A DNA stretch of 42,968 nucleotides from an uncultured Chloroflexota bacterium (GTDB lineage Bacteria; Chloroflexota; Dehalococcoidia; Lucifugimonadales; CAJXCD01): NCBI GenBank assembly GCA_913051545.1, contig CAJXCD010000012.1:1-42968 (forward strand). Reading direction: 5' to 3'. The position numbers and the translations under genes are program-made. The notes beneath the pieces were generated by a model. The model did not search any database, was not told the origin of the DNA, and worked only from the letters and a program-made list of their open reading frames with translations. Positions 6,897-16,528 of this stretch are shown in pieces. How positions within the stretch are numbered: position 1 is the first letter of the stretch; every line of letters starts with the position of its first letter.

Positions 6897-8018
6897 TTAA
6901 GACCAATCTTCAATTGAGAATTTCTTGGCGGCAACATCATCCAATTCCATGCCATGGCCTGGTGTTTGAGGTAGAACGAGTTCTCCAGCTTTAACCTGTA
7001 GTCTCGTAGTAAGGAGTTTCCCCAAATTAATTATGCTGGTATCTGTAAAATATTCTACCCAAGTTGCGTTTGGATTTGAGGCAACTATATGAACGTGTAA
7101 GTCAGCAAACCAATGAGGCGCTATCGCTTTGTCGTGAGCTGATGCTATAGCTGCAATTCTTTGAATTTCTGTGATTCCTCCACATACTCCTACGTCTGGC
7201 TGTAGTATAGAGGCAGCATCAGCTTCTAGGATCTGTTGGAAATCCCATCTAGTGGCGTGAATTTCACCTGTTGCTACTGGTGTTCTAACCGAACTAGCAA
7301 TTTTTGAGTGACCTCTGATGTCATCTGGCATAAGGGGTTCTTCAATCCAGCCTGGATTATGATCTTCGAACATTTCTACTGCTCTAATAGCAGTGTCAGC
7401 ATCAGGGTATGCGTTGTTTGCATCTAGGAATAGGAGGCCATTAGGCCCTATGGCTTCTCTGGCAGCTTTCACGCGCAAATTATCCTCCTTTGGTGATAGC
7501 CTTCCGAGTTTCATTTTGACTGCGTTAAAGCCCATTTCTGTGTATCCGGTCATTTCTTCTGCTAGTCCTTCCGGTCCCTTCCCATCCGCATAATACCCTC
7601 CGCTTGCGTATGCCGGTACTGACCCTTCTTTGTAGCCTCCTAGATATTTGTACAACGGTAAACCTGCTTCTTTAGATACGACGTCCCAAAGAGCAATATC
7701 TATCGCACTCATGGCTCGTAATATTGCACCTCTTCTACCGTGTAAAAGGGTTTCACGGTACATAGAATCCCATATATATTCGGTCTCGTGAGGGTCTCTT
7801 CCTATGACCAGATTTCTCAATAAATCTTGGACTGCTAGCGTTACTATTCTCCCGCCAAGATTTCCACAATATGTGAATCCTATTCCTTCAGCACCTGTGT
7901 CTGTGCTTACTCGTACGATGGTGTAGTGTCGCTCTGTCAGTGCCCGTGTCGAGATTGATAGACCCGCTCTTTCTAATGGAACTACGCAAGTAGTGGCTAG
8001 TAACTCTGTTACTCTCAT
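6897..8018 (-). CDS. mandelate racemase / muconate lactonizing enzyme family protein
   Basis: This 373-residue member of the enolase superfamily has a capping N-terminal domain and a TIM barrel. Visible catalytic features are the KxK motif (Lys168, Lys170), metal ligands Asp199 (LDANNAY), Glu226 (WIEEP) and Glu252 (TGE), and the Asp275 / His302 pair (QPDVGVCGG and APHWF). The KxK plus His-Asp dyad places it in the mandelate racemase subgroup, which abstracts the alpha proton of carboxylates; many members dehydrate sugar acids. The true substrate is unknown. GGAGG lies before the ATG on the minus strand. Its neighbours (a permease and a DUF6807 protein) suggest a small sugar-acid or carboxylate use module, but this is inference. 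Confidence 0.88.
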   Translation of the reverse strand: MRVTELLATTCVVPLERAGLSISTRALTERHYTIVRVSTDTGAEGIGFTYCGNLGGRIVTLAVQDLLRNLVIGRDPHETEYIWDSMYRETLLHGRRGAILRAMSAIDIALWDVVSKEAGLPLYKYLGGYKEGSVPAYASGGYYADGKGPEGLAEEMTGYTEMGFNAVKMKLGRLSPKEDNLRVKAAREAIGPNGLLFLDANNAYPDADTAIRAVEMFEDHNPGWIEEPLMPDDIRGHSKIASSVRTPVATGEIHATRWDFQQILEADAASILQPDVGVCGGITEIQRIAAIASAHDKAIAPHWFADLHVHIVASNPNATWVEYFTDTSIINLGKLLTTRLQVKAGELVLPQTPGHGMELDDVAAKKFSIEDWS

Positions 8019-8200
8019 TCATTCCTCCGATCCATATCAGATATTAGTTGTGGTAATCCGCGGGTTAACTTTTGGGTGTGACTTATTAAATATATAGTCA
8101 AACTTATACGCTGACCATGTGACTGTATATATTCTATCAAAGTGAATGTTCAGTAGTAGGCGCCCACATTTTGTCATAAGGTATTTGATATATACGGTTA

Positions 8201-8209
8201 TGGTATAAT
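8201..8209 (+). promoter_or_regulatory. extended -10 promoter element for argJ
   Basis: TGG followed by TATAAT at 8204-8209 forms an extended -10 element about 64 bases upstream of the argJ start. No good -35 box is present at the usual distance. The divergent intergenic space (8019-8272) is AT-rich and shows no other gene. Confidence 0.45.
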
Positions 8210-8272
8210 TCTTGATGCTTACAGATATGATTTTATATCTATAAAACTTGAAATTTTAATAGAGAGTAAGGC

Positions 8273-9490
8273 ATGAGTAGAATGATCGAATTGATTCAAG
8301 GTGGTGGAGTCACATCCCCTAGGGGATTTTTAGCAGGTGGGACTTATGCTGGAATAAAAACAGCGGAAGATGGAGCCATGGATCTGGCGATTTTGGTTTC
8401 TGAACAGCCTGCTTCAGTAGGAGGAGTATTTACTCAAAACAAGGTTGTCTCACCTTCTGTTATTCTCAGCAGGGAGCGGGTATCGAAAGATACGCTAAGG
8501 GGTGTTGTGGTCAACAGTGGGTGTGCTAATTGTAGCGTTGGATCTCAGGGACTTTCAGATGCTGAAGAAATGACTTCTCTTGCTGCCAAACATATTGGAT
8601 GCGATATAGAAGATGTGTTGGTTTGTAGTACAGGCATGATTGGAGTTGAGTTGCCTATGGCGTTAGTACGCCAAAATATAGGCAATATAAGTTGCGCTGT
8701 TGGTGGTGGAAATGATTTCGCGAAAGCGATTATGACTACTGATACTCACCCTAAGGAAATAGCTTTATCTTTAGATACTTCTGGGTGCAAAATAATGTTG
8801 GGTGGTGCGGCGAAAGGTGCGGCTATGCTTCACCCTAATATGGCAACGATGTTATCGTTTATTACTACAGACGCAAACGTAGAGTCCCAGTTTCTCCAGT
8901 CTTCATTAGAAGAAGCAGTCGCAGCATCATTTAACATGATAGATGTGGATGGAGATACAAGTACTAACGATACAGTTCTAGTATTCGCTAATGGGTTGTC
9001 AGGTGGTCAAAGAATAGATTCCGAATCTGCGGATGCCACACGATTCAAGGAGGCACTGACTTACATATGTACGGGTTTGGCTAAAGAGTTAGTCCGGGAT
9101 GGAGAAGGATCACAGAGATTGATAGAGGTTGTTGTGAAGGGTGCAGTGACTGTGGAGGAGGCACGTTGGGCTGCTAGAGAAATAGCCTCATCTGTTCTTG
9201 TTAAAGCGATGGTACACGGACGAGATCCCAACTGGGGACGTATAATGGTTGCCTTAGGGAAAAGTGGCGTTGATTTTGAAGAATCCAAAGTAGACTTATA
9301 CATAAATGATATTCACATAGTACATAATGGAACCTCATTTCCATATCTTAAAGATGCTGTTATAAGTGCGATGAATGTACCCGAAATCAGATTCCAGATA
9401 GATTTGAATTGTGGTGATTCTTCCGGAACGGCTTGGGGATGTGATTTGACTGAGGACTATGTCACACTTAATTCAGCTTATAGTACTTGA
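8273..9490 (+). CDS. argJ: glutamate N-acetyltransferase / ornithine acetyltransferase
   Basis: This 405-residue ArgJ transfers the acetyl group from N2-acetylornithine to glutamate, closing the acetyl cycle of arginine synthesis in the cytoplasm. The self-cleavage site is clear: KGAAMLHPNMATML at residues 181-194, where Thr192 becomes the N-terminal nucleophile of the beta chain after autoproteolysis. Thr120-Gly121 in CSTGMIG fit the oxyanion hole. Other family blocks are VVNSGCANC, MTTDTHPK and VHGRDPNWGRI. The sequence alone does not show whether it also uses acetyl-CoA. It is the first gene of a plus-strand arginine cluster, with AGAGAGTAAGG ahead of its ATG. Confidence 0.95.
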   Translation: MSRMIELIQGGGVTSPRGFLAGGTYAGIKTAEDGAMDLAILVSEQPASVGGVFTQNKVVSPSVILSRERVSKDTLRGVVVNSGCANCSVGSQGLSDAEEMTSLAAKHIGCDIEDVLVCSTGMIGVELPMALVRQNIGNISCAVGGGNDFAKAIMTTDTHPKEIALSLDTSGCKIMLGGAAKGAAMLHPNMATMLSFITTDANVESQFLQSSLEEAVAASFNMIDVDGDTSTNDTVLVFANGLSGGQRIDSESADATRFKEALTYICTGLAKELVRDGEGSQRLIEVVVKGAVTVEEARWAAREIASSVLVKAMVHGRDPNWGRIMVALGKSGVDFEESKVDLYINDIHIVHNGTSFPYLKDAVISAMNVPEIRFQIDLNCGDSSGTAWGCDLTEDYVTLNSAYST

Positions 9491-9621
9491 ATCTCATCAG
9501 GTAGTTTACAGTACATTTCAGGCTAGTGCTGTAACGAACCGGGATAACACTATAACACTGGGTTTTCCAAGTATGATGTGGGTAATAGACTAATATGATC
9601 CGATGGATGTAAAAAAGAATC

Positions 9622-9972
9622 ATGCTTAAGGGAAAAGAAATAAATATTTTTGTACGCGACATAAGTAATTACATAGCTACATTTATGGTGATGTATTTAC
9701 TTAGCTGTCTACTTTTGATGGTGCCATTCATGGTTCTTGGTCTGGTTATAGATTTTGTACTTGGATTCGTATTTGGCATAACTCAGATTGGTGGGGAGAC
9801 AAATGTATTAGGCGCTCCTGGAATCGGTATGTCGCTAGCTTTTATTGCTTCTTGTCCACTTGCCGTGTTTGCAACTATTTGGGCAGATCCCAAAGAGAGT
9901 AATATAGAACAAGATCAAGAGGTTTTGTCGCGTAGGATGGGTGGTCTCAACAGGTTTTCAGAGGAGCCGTGA
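9622..9972 (+). CDS. small membrane protein of unknown function
   Basis: This 116-residue protein has a long hydrophobic stretch at about residues 17-52 (probably two helices), a Gly-rich middle (GGETNVLGAPGIG) and a further helix near 70-88. It ends in a polar, charged tail (DPKESNIEQDQEVL). I do not recognise the family. It lies between argJ and argB on the same strand, eight bases ahead of argB, so it is probably co-transcribed. A link to arginine metabolism, such as transport or anchoring, is only suggested by position. The ATG at 9622 has a weak purine-rich leader. Confidence 0.55.
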   Translation: MLKGKEINIFVRDISNYIATFMVMYLLSCLLLMVPFMVLGLVIDFVLGFVFGITQIGGETNVLGAPGIGMSLAFIASCPLAVFATIWADPKESNIEQDQEVLSRRMGGLNRFSEEP

Positions 9973-9980
9973 GGTAGTAC

Positions 9981-10859
9981 ATGGTTAACAGAGAGTATTT
10001 CGAATCACAGGCTAATTTTATTGGAGACCGGGATGGTAAAGGATATTCTGGTATAGGTGCTCGTCAAGAGAAATCTATTTCAGGTGGCACCGTGGTTATT
10101 AAGCTTGGTGGTAGTACGCTTGGTAATCATGATACGACTGTCGAAGATATTGTGAACATTCAGGGAGAAGGAATCTCTCCAGTGGTGGTGCATGGTGGAG
10201 GAAAGATTATTACTGAGTGGATGAACAGGCAAGGTGTACGTCCTAAATTTGTTAAAGGTTTAAGAGTTACTGATAAGGGTAGTTTGGATATAGTTGTATC
10301 AGTGTTAAGTGGCTTAATAAATAAACAGATCGTAGCAGATATAAATGCTATCGGTGGTAAGGCAGTTGGCATCTCGGGGGTGGACGGTACAATTCTCGAA
10401 GCTGAAATCAGTGAACCGGAACTTGGATTCGTTGGGAGTATTGTTGAAGTTAACCCTCAGCCTGTAGTTGATTTAGTTACGTCGGGATATATACCTGTAA
10501 TAGCTCCGATAGGATTAAATGTGTCAAAAACATCCCCCCATAATGTTCAACTGTTGAACATAAATGCAGATACAGTTGCAGGTGAAATTGCCGTAGCTCT
10601 TAAGTCGGAAGCTTTGCTTTTTTCTACAGATGTTGATGGAGTCGTTGATTCGTCTCATCGTCTGATATCAGTATTAACAGAACGTCATGCTAGAAGGTTG
10701 ATAGGGTCTAGCGTGATTGCAGGTGGTATGCTTCCTAAAGTTGGGGCGTGTCTGCGTGCACACAACGAAGTAGGCTTTTCGCACATTCTGGACGGGCGCA
10801 AGGCCCACGCTGTTATAGATGCTTTAAATGGCGCGAAAATAGGTACTAGGTTTGCTTGA
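9981..10859 (+). CDS. argB: acetylglutamate kinase with N-terminal extension
   Basis: This 292-residue amino-acid-kinase-family enzyme phosphorylates N-acetylglutamate, the second step of arginine synthesis. Motifs seen are VVIKLGGS at residues 38-45 with Lys41 for ATP phosphates, VVHGGGK around 70-75, GLRVTD, the substrate/nucleotide stretch NINADTVAGEIA, and GGMLPKV near the end. About 35 residues precede the first strand, rich in polar and charged residues. In arginine-sensitive acetylglutamate kinases an N-terminal helix of this kind links dimers into a hexamer and mediates feedback inhibition, so the extension may mean arginine control (inference). The gene starts eight bases after the small membrane protein gene. 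Confidence 0.93.
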   Translation: MVNREYFESQANFIGDRDGKGYSGIGARQEKSISGGTVVIKLGGSTLGNHDTTVEDIVNIQGEGISPVVVHGGGKIITEWMNRQGVRPKFVKGLRVTDKGSLDIVVSVLSGLINKQIVADINAIGGKAVGISGVDGTILEAEISEPELGFVGSIVEVNPQPVVDLVTSGYIPVIAPIGLNVSKTSPHNVQLLNINADTVAGEIAVALKSEALLFSTDVDGVVDSSHRLISVLTERHARRLIGSSVIAGGMLPKVGACLRAHNEVGFSHILDGRKAHAVIDALNGAKIGTRFA

Positions 10860-10899
10860 GAAGATAGGTATTAGAACAAAAAATCACTAGAGGTTATTT

Positions 10900-13746
10900 A
10901 TGTCATCTGAATTTCAACAAAGGCCACCTGAATTTTCACTAGATATTGCATCATTACCTTCTCGTTTTGGTGGAAGGTTAAGGTGGTTAGTATTAATTGG
11001 TATTTTAGTGGCAGGATTTGTATCTATTTCCTATCTTCGCACTATATACACTGACCTTATATGGTTTGACCATCTTGGTTTTAGCGGTGTTTATACCAAA
11101 ATACTTTTCACAAAGATTGTATTGTTTCTAGTAGGAGCTTTTCTATTTGGAGTTATTGCTAGTACGGCAATGTATTTTGCTCAGAGAGTTTCGAATGGAC
11201 CTGAAGAACTGCCGTTACCAGTAGATACAAGGAATTTTCTGAGAAGACTTATCCGATGGGCAGTAATAATTGTGGTGATTGGGTTGAGTGTCGTATTTGG
11301 ACTGATTCTTTCAGCGCAATGGGAGGTGTTTCTGAGGTTTGGTAGTGGAGTTTCATTTGAAACAGTAGATCCTCTCTACGGTATGGATGTTTCATTCTAT
11401 ATTTTTGCTCTACCACTATACAAAGTAATCCAAGGATGGCTTCTCGGATCTGTAATAGTGGTATTTATTTCGACTATTGGTAGATGTTTCGCTAACTTTA
11501 GTTTCAGGGGTGTAGGATTCACCATCACGCCTGGCCTTAAAGTTCAAATATCAGTTATAGCGGCAGTAATGATGTTTATAATCGCTGCCGGGCACTGGTT
11601 AGATAGATGGTTACTTGTGCTCTCCCCCGAAGGATTTGTTTATGGTGCTGCTTACGCCGATGTTGCAGTGCGCAAAACCGCAATAATGCTAATGGCGGTT
11701 TTTGCGGTTGCTGCAGGTGGATTAATACTGGTAAATATATACATACGTGGGACTAGATTATTGATTGGTGGGATAGCTCTATGGTTGGTGATGACAGTAG
11801 TTTTAGGGAATCTTTGGCCTAATGCTATTCAACGTTTCACCGTGAATCCTAATGAGTTTAGCAAAGAGGAATTGTACATACAGCGTAATATTGAAGCTAC
11901 ACGTGAGGCTTTTGGACTTACAGATATAGACGACAGACCTTATCCTGTCGAGCCAATTTTGTCATCAGAGTTACTTACCGAAAATACTGCGACTATAGAC
12001 AATATTCGGTTATGGGATCGGGACCCGTTATCTGACGTTTACAGTTTTGATCAGATAATTAGACCTTATTATAACTTCGAGGAGGCTGATGTAGATAGAT
12101 ATGAGATAGGTGGAGTATATCGTCAAGTAATGGTCGCTGCCAGGGAAGTTGAGTTGGACAGGTTGGCTTCGGAAAATCCCGATTCTCAAACCTGGGTCAA
12201 TAAGAGATTGAGGTATACTCATGGATTTGGCATAGCTATGAGTCCTGTCACTGAATTCACTCCTGAAGGTAGACCAGAATATTTTGCCAAAGATATACCA
12301 TCAGACGGTAAAATCATTGTGGGATCTCACAGCTCTGAGAGTCAGTCTGACATTACAATAAGCAACTCTCGGATATACTATGGGGAACAGACTTCGGACT
12401 ACGTTTTAGTAAACACCAACACACCAGAGCTAGATTTCCAAGCCAGTGATCAAACATCGCCAAAGAGTATTAATTATTATGGAACCGGTGGTGTAGATAT
12501 TGGATCTTTTATTAGGCGAGCAGCTTATGCATGGCAGTTTGGTGACATAAATATTCTCATTACGGGAGAGTTAAATGAAGATAGTAGGATTCAGTATCGG
12601 AGGGATATACAAGATCGTATCACTACGGTAGCCCCATTCTTGTGGCTTGATAAAGATCCTTACATCGTTGCTACTCCAGATGGTTTGATGTGGATACAGG
12701 ATGCCTACACTATTACCGATGGGTATCCTTATTCAGAGCCGGCGATTATTGGACAAGGAAATAGCTTTAACTACATACGAAATAGCGTTAAGGTAACGGT
12801 TGATGCTTTCAACGGAAGTTTGAAATTCTATGTTTGGGATCAAAATGATCCATTAGTTCGGACTTACTCAGCAATTTTTCCAGACTTGTTTGTTTCTGGT
12901 GATCAAATGCCCAAATCATTAAGTTCGCACGTTCGCTATCCACAGGACATGTTCGGTTTCCAAGCGGCCAAATACCTCAGGTACCATATGCAGGTTCCTA
13001 GAGATTTTTATAATAACGAGGACATTTGGAGTCTTCCAAGGGAAAAGTTTGGTCAAGGTGGGGAACTTACGCCAGTAGATCCATATTACGTGATAATGAA
13101 AATACCGGGTGAAGAAAAAGAAGAATTTGTTTTATTGCTTCCTTATACAAGGAATGAGCCGAATCCAATTATGGCAGGTTGGATAGCTGCTAGGAGTGAC
13201 GGTGAGAGTTATGGGCAATTGGTAGCATTTAACTTTCCTAAAGAGAGACGTGTTAAAGGACCGGAACAGATAGAGGCGGATATTGATACCGATGAGGTGA
13301 TTTCTGAGTGGTTTACACTCCGTTGTGAAGAGAGTCTAGGGTCTTCTTGTCTCAGGGGCAACTTGTTGGTCGTTCCGGTGGCTTCAGGTGATACGTATAG
13401 TCTGCTATATGCTGAACCGATATACCTTCAGGCTGAGAGTGTTGAGTTTCCTGCATTGAAAAAAGTGATTTTGGCTACGGATGAAAAGGTGGTTATGAGA
13501 GATTCGGTTTATGAGGCTGTCGAAGCCTTGACAGGGTTCACTCCAAGCTTAAAAGATTCTCCCGATAGTCAAGAAATGGATAGCTTAGGAGGTGATGACA
13601 CCCAAATATCTATAAGTTCTTCAGATGGAGTTGAATCATCGATTAATAATATAACTGAGGCGATTAAAGGGTTGAAGGATGATATTTCCTTGTTGGAGGA
13701 TTCGATAGATTCACTAAAAAGTGAATTACTTAATGACCAGCAATGA
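10900..13746 (+). CDS. UPF0182 family large membrane protein
   Basis: This 948-residue protein has about seven membrane helices in the first 310 residues, starting with RLRWLVLIGILVAGFVSISYL and including the DLIWFDHLGFSGVYTKI loop. A large extracytoplasmic domain follows. Conserved UPF0182 blocks are NPNEFSKEELYIQRNIEATREAFGL (given here in overlapping parts near 330-355), IVGSHSS, VRYPQDMFGFQAAKYLRYHM and LLLPYTRNEPNPIMAGWIAAR. The C terminus ends in a short acidic coiled coil (about 905-945). The family is widespread in actinobacteria, cyanobacteria and Chloroflexota, and its function is unknown. It sits inside the arginine cluster between argB and argD, a placement with no obvious metabolic reason. 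Confidence 0.9.
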   Translation: MSSEFQQRPPEFSLDIASLPSRFGGRLRWLVLIGILVAGFVSISYLRTIYTDLIWFDHLGFSGVYTKILFTKIVLFLVGAFLFGVIASTAMYFAQRVSNGPEELPLPVDTRNFLRRLIRWAVIIVVIGLSVVFGLILSAQWEVFLRFGSGVSFETVDPLYGMDVSFYIFALPLYKVIQGWLLGSVIVVFISTIGRCFANFSFRGVGFTITPGLKVQISVIAAVMMFIIAAGHWLDRWLLVLSPEGFVYGAAYADVAVRKTAIMLMAVFAVAAGGLILVNIYIRGTRLLIGGIALWLVMTVVLGNLWPNAIQRFTVNPNEFSKEELYIQRNIEATREAFGLTDIDDRPYPVEPILSSELLTENTATIDNIRLWDRDPLSDVYSFDQIIRPYYNFEEADVDRYEIGGVYRQVMVAAREVELDRLASENPDSQTWVNKRLRYTHGFGIAMSPVTEFTPEGRPEYFAKDIPSDGKIIVGSHSSESQSDITISNSRIYYGEQTSDYVLVNTNTPELDFQASDQTSPKSINYYGTGGVDIGSFIRRAAYAWQFGDINILITGELNEDSRIQYRRDIQDRITTVAPFLWLDKDPYIVATPDGLMWIQDAYTITDGYPYSEPAIIGQGNSFNYIRNSVKVTVDAFNGSLKFYVWDQNDPLVRTYSAIFPDLFVSGDQMPKSLSSHVRYPQDMFGFQAAKYLRYHMQVPRDFYNNEDIWSLPREKFGQGGELTPVDPYYVIMKIPGEEKEEFVLLLPYTRNEPNPIMAGWIAARSDGESYGQLVAFNFPKERRVKGPEQIEADIDTDEVISEWFTLRCEESLGSSCLRGNLLVVPVASGDTYSLLYAEPIYLQAESVEFPALKKVILATDEKVVMRDSVYEAVEALTGFTPSLKDSPDSQEMDSLGGDDTQISISSSDGVESSINNITEAIKGLKDDISLLEDSIDSLKSELLNDQQ

Positions 13747-13888
13747 TATATCTGTAGTAATAGTATCTTATTTGGTCGGTGTATTTTAGGAATGCTGAAT
13801 GGCTTCTAGTTTTGTACCATGTATTTGATCAGGATAGGCGATATACTATAGATAATGTAATGTCTACAACTAGAGTGAGGTTTCAATA

Positions 13889-15088
13889 ATGGGTAATGAC
13901 TGGAAGGCTATAGAAGCTAAATACTACATGCAGGCGGTAGCTAGGCAGCCGATTGTGTTAGTTAAGGGCGAAGGCACTAGAGTCTGGGATGATGAAGGAA
14001 ACGAATATTTGGACTTCACATCAGGATGGGCTGTTAATAATGTTGGACACTCCAATCCTTCTGTAGCAGATGCTGTTAATGAACAAGCGCGCACCCTTTT
14101 ACAGACATCCAATCAATTCTATACTGTCCCACAACTCAAACTTGCTCAAATACTAGTAGATAATAGTTGTATGGATAGGGTGTTTTTTGGTAACAGTGGG
14201 GCTGAGGCTAATGAAGGGGCAGTTAAGCTAGCCCGAAAGTACGGTAAGTTAAATAGGGGAGGGGCATACGAAGTAATTACTGCATGGAATTCTTTCCATG
14301 GCAGAACGCTTGCGATGACATCTGCCACTGGTAAACCTCATGCTAAGGAAGATCCATTTCAGCCTTTTCCTGAGGGGTTCGTGACGGTAGATTATGATGA
14401 CATTGATGCTGTCAAAGATGCGACGACAGATCGTACATCTGCGGTTATATTAGAACCGGTTCAAGGTGAAGGTGGAGTCAATATACCTTCAAAAGAATAC
14501 TTGAAAGATGTTAGGGAATGGTGTGATAAACAGGGATTGTTACTCATTTTTGATGAGGTTCAAACCGGATTAGGCAGACTTGGCACCCTATTCGGATACC
14601 AATCTTTCGAAGTAGAGCCTGACGTCATGACTTTAGCAAAGGGATTAGGAGGAGGAGTTCCCATAGGCGCTTTTTTGGCTAAAGAATCAGCTTCTGTACT
14701 TGAGCCTAAGGGTGAGCATGGCTCTACATTTGGAGGAAACGCTCTTACATGTGCAGCAGCATATGCCTCTACTAGATACATTTTAGATAACGATTTATCG
14801 CATAACTCTAATGTTATGGGTCAGAGATTAATGAAAGGTTTAATGGAACTGGAACGTGATTGTGAACCTGTGACAACTGTTCGTGGAATGGGGCTTTTGT
14901 GTGCGGTAGAATTCAGTGAAGATGTGTCTGCGCAGGTAATTTCTTCTTGTAACGAATCTGGATTGCTTCTAAATATGGTAAAGCCAAATGCGATTAGATT
15001 AATGCCACCCCTGACTGTAAATGCATCTGAAGTGGATGAAGGGCTTGAGCGTCTTAAAGTTGGAATTTCAAAAGTTTTTGAAGGTTGA
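13889..15088 (+). CDS. argD: acetylornithine aminotransferase
   Basis: This 399-residue class III PLP aminotransferase is of normal length. It has GNSGAEANEGAVKLAR at 101-116, which binds the PLP phosphate, FHGRT at 136-140, ILEPVQGEGG at 187-196, FDEVQTGLGR at 221-230 with Asp222 contacting the pyridine nitrogen, and Lys251 in LAKGLGGGVPIG as the Schiff-base lysine. Context with argB and argG makes N-acetylornithine aminotransferase the best call. Related enzymes for succinylornithine or other omega-amines have the same motifs. A GTGAGG stretch lies ahead of the ATG. It ends ten bases before argG. Confidence 0.93.
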   Translation: MGNDWKAIEAKYYMQAVARQPIVLVKGEGTRVWDDEGNEYLDFTSGWAVNNVGHSNPSVADAVNEQARTLLQTSNQFYTVPQLKLAQILVDNSCMDRVFFGNSGAEANEGAVKLARKYGKLNRGGAYEVITAWNSFHGRTLAMTSATGKPHAKEDPFQPFPEGFVTVDYDDIDAVKDATTDRTSAVILEPVQGEGGVNIPSKEYLKDVREWCDKQGLLLIFDEVQTGLGRLGTLFGYQSFEVEPDVMTLAKGLGGGVPIGAFLAKESASVLEPKGEHGSTFGGNALTCAAAYASTRYILDNDLSHNSNVMGQRLMKGLMELERDCEPVTTVRGMGLLCAVEFSEDVSAQVISSCNESGLLLNMVKPNAIRLMPPLTVNASEVDEGLERLKVGISKVFEG

Positions 15089-15097
15089 GAAACTGTT

Positions 15098-16360
15098 GTG
15101 AATTGGCGTGAACTTAAAGAAAAAGGTGTAAAGTTAATTGGCGGAGCTGTGTCTGGTGGATTGGATAGCTGCACAGTTACTCATTGGCTAAATGAGAAAG
15201 GGTTCGAGGTGCATTGTTATACGGTGAATCTCGGTCAGCCAGATGAGAAAAATCTTGATGATATATCGGACCGCATGGAATCTTGTGGTGCTTTAAGTGC
15301 AACAATTATCCCAGGTGAGGAAAACTTGGCTGACGCTGGGTTAAAAGTGATCCAATCCCAAGCTAAATATGAAGGAGGGTACTGGAACACAACAGGCATA
15401 GCTAGACCAATAACGGTTGCTGCTGTTTTACCAGAATTAGCTAAACAGGATGTAGAAGTACTTTTCCATGGTTGTACTGGGCGTGGAAATGATCAAGTAC
15501 GTTTTCAGCTTGCATCCAACATCATTTCCCCTAGTACAGAAGTTTATGCGCCTTGGCGTGACCCGGAATTTGTGGAAGCATTCCCTGGCAGGCAAGAAAT
15601 GATTAATTACTGTGAAGCAAACAGATTGCCTATAAAATCATCAGTGGACGCACGCTACTCTACAGATGCTAATTTCCTGGGTCTTACTCACGAGGCTGGT
15701 GATTTGGAAGATGTGTCCATATCTCCGGAATTTGTAGATCCGGAAATGGGCGTATGGCCTTGGGATGCTCCAGACAAATCTGAGATAGTGAAAATTCGTT
15801 GGGAAGGTGGAGTACCTGTAGAAATAAACGGTGTCAAATTTAATTTATTGGAAATATTTAAAGAAGCAAACAGAATCGCTGGTTCTCATGGTGTTGGAAT
15901 AGGTACTCATGTTATAGAGAATAGGTATGTTGGTGTGAAATCTCGTGGAATATATGAATCTCCGGGTATGAATTTACTAGGAAGTGTTTATGAGTTTTTG
16001 CTCCAATTTATTCTAGATCGTCGCGGGAGAATGTTTTTCGAACAGATTTCATCCGTTATCAGTCAACAAATATACCAAGGATATTGGTTAGATCTTGCTA
16101 CAACCTCTGCGTTGGCGGCTCTAGATCCTATAACCCGACTTGCTACAGGTACAGTAGCGGTTAAAGTTTACAAGGGTGGTGTGTATTTTGATACCGTTGA
16201 AGATACTTCAGAGGAGTTGCCATACTCCCTATATACAGCAGATTCATCGATGGAATCGACAGGATCTTATGATCATACTGATGCTGAGGGATTTGTAAAG
16301 ATACTTGGAGTATCAGCAAAAAATATCGGTGTGAAGCAGTTTCCTAAAATGCGACGGTAA
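15098..16360 (+). CDS. argG: argininosuccinate synthase
   Basis: This 420-residue enzyme condenses citrulline and aspartate with ATP. The PP-loop SGGLDS is at residues 19-24. Further family blocks are TVNLGQPDE, the GRGNDQVRF substrate region, YSTDANFLGLTHEAGDLED, GIGTHVIENRYVGVKSRGIYE and SPGMNLL. A GTG at 15098 is the start, nine bases after argD stops, which suggests tight co-translation. The sequence pattern (LGQPDEKN, ENR..GVKSRGIYE) resembles the longer E. coli-like group rather than the short Bacillus type. The PP-loop reads SGGLDS where most family members have SGGLDT; this is conservative. Confidence 0.95.
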   Translation: MNWRELKEKGVKLIGGAVSGGLDSCTVTHWLNEKGFEVHCYTVNLGQPDEKNLDDISDRMESCGALSATIIPGEENLADAGLKVIQSQAKYEGGYWNTTGIARPITVAAVLPELAKQDVEVLFHGCTGRGNDQVRFQLASNIISPSTEVYAPWRDPEFVEAFPGRQEMINYCEANRLPIKSSVDARYSTDANFLGLTHEAGDLEDVSISPEFVDPEMGVWPWDAPDKSEIVKIRWEGGVPVEINGVKFNLLEIFKEANRIAGSHGVGIGTHVIENRYVGVKSRGIYESPGMNLLGSVYEFLLQFILDRRGRMFFEQISSVISQQIYQGYWLDLATTSALAALDPITRLATGTVAVKVYKGGVYFDTVEDTSEELPYSLYTADSSMESTGSYDHTDAEGFVKILGVSAKNIGVKQFPKMRR

Positions 16361-16528
16361 ATTCGGTATATCTACATAGATCGTTGTAGTTAATAAATAT
16401 GTTTCGTACTACTATAGATGAAGTCCGTAACCAAATCTTAAGTCTTGTCCGTGATGGTATAAATGAAATCCAGAGTATTATTGTCACTCGTTTCTGTTGC
16501 ATATGTATGATTGATTGTGGAGGGCCAA

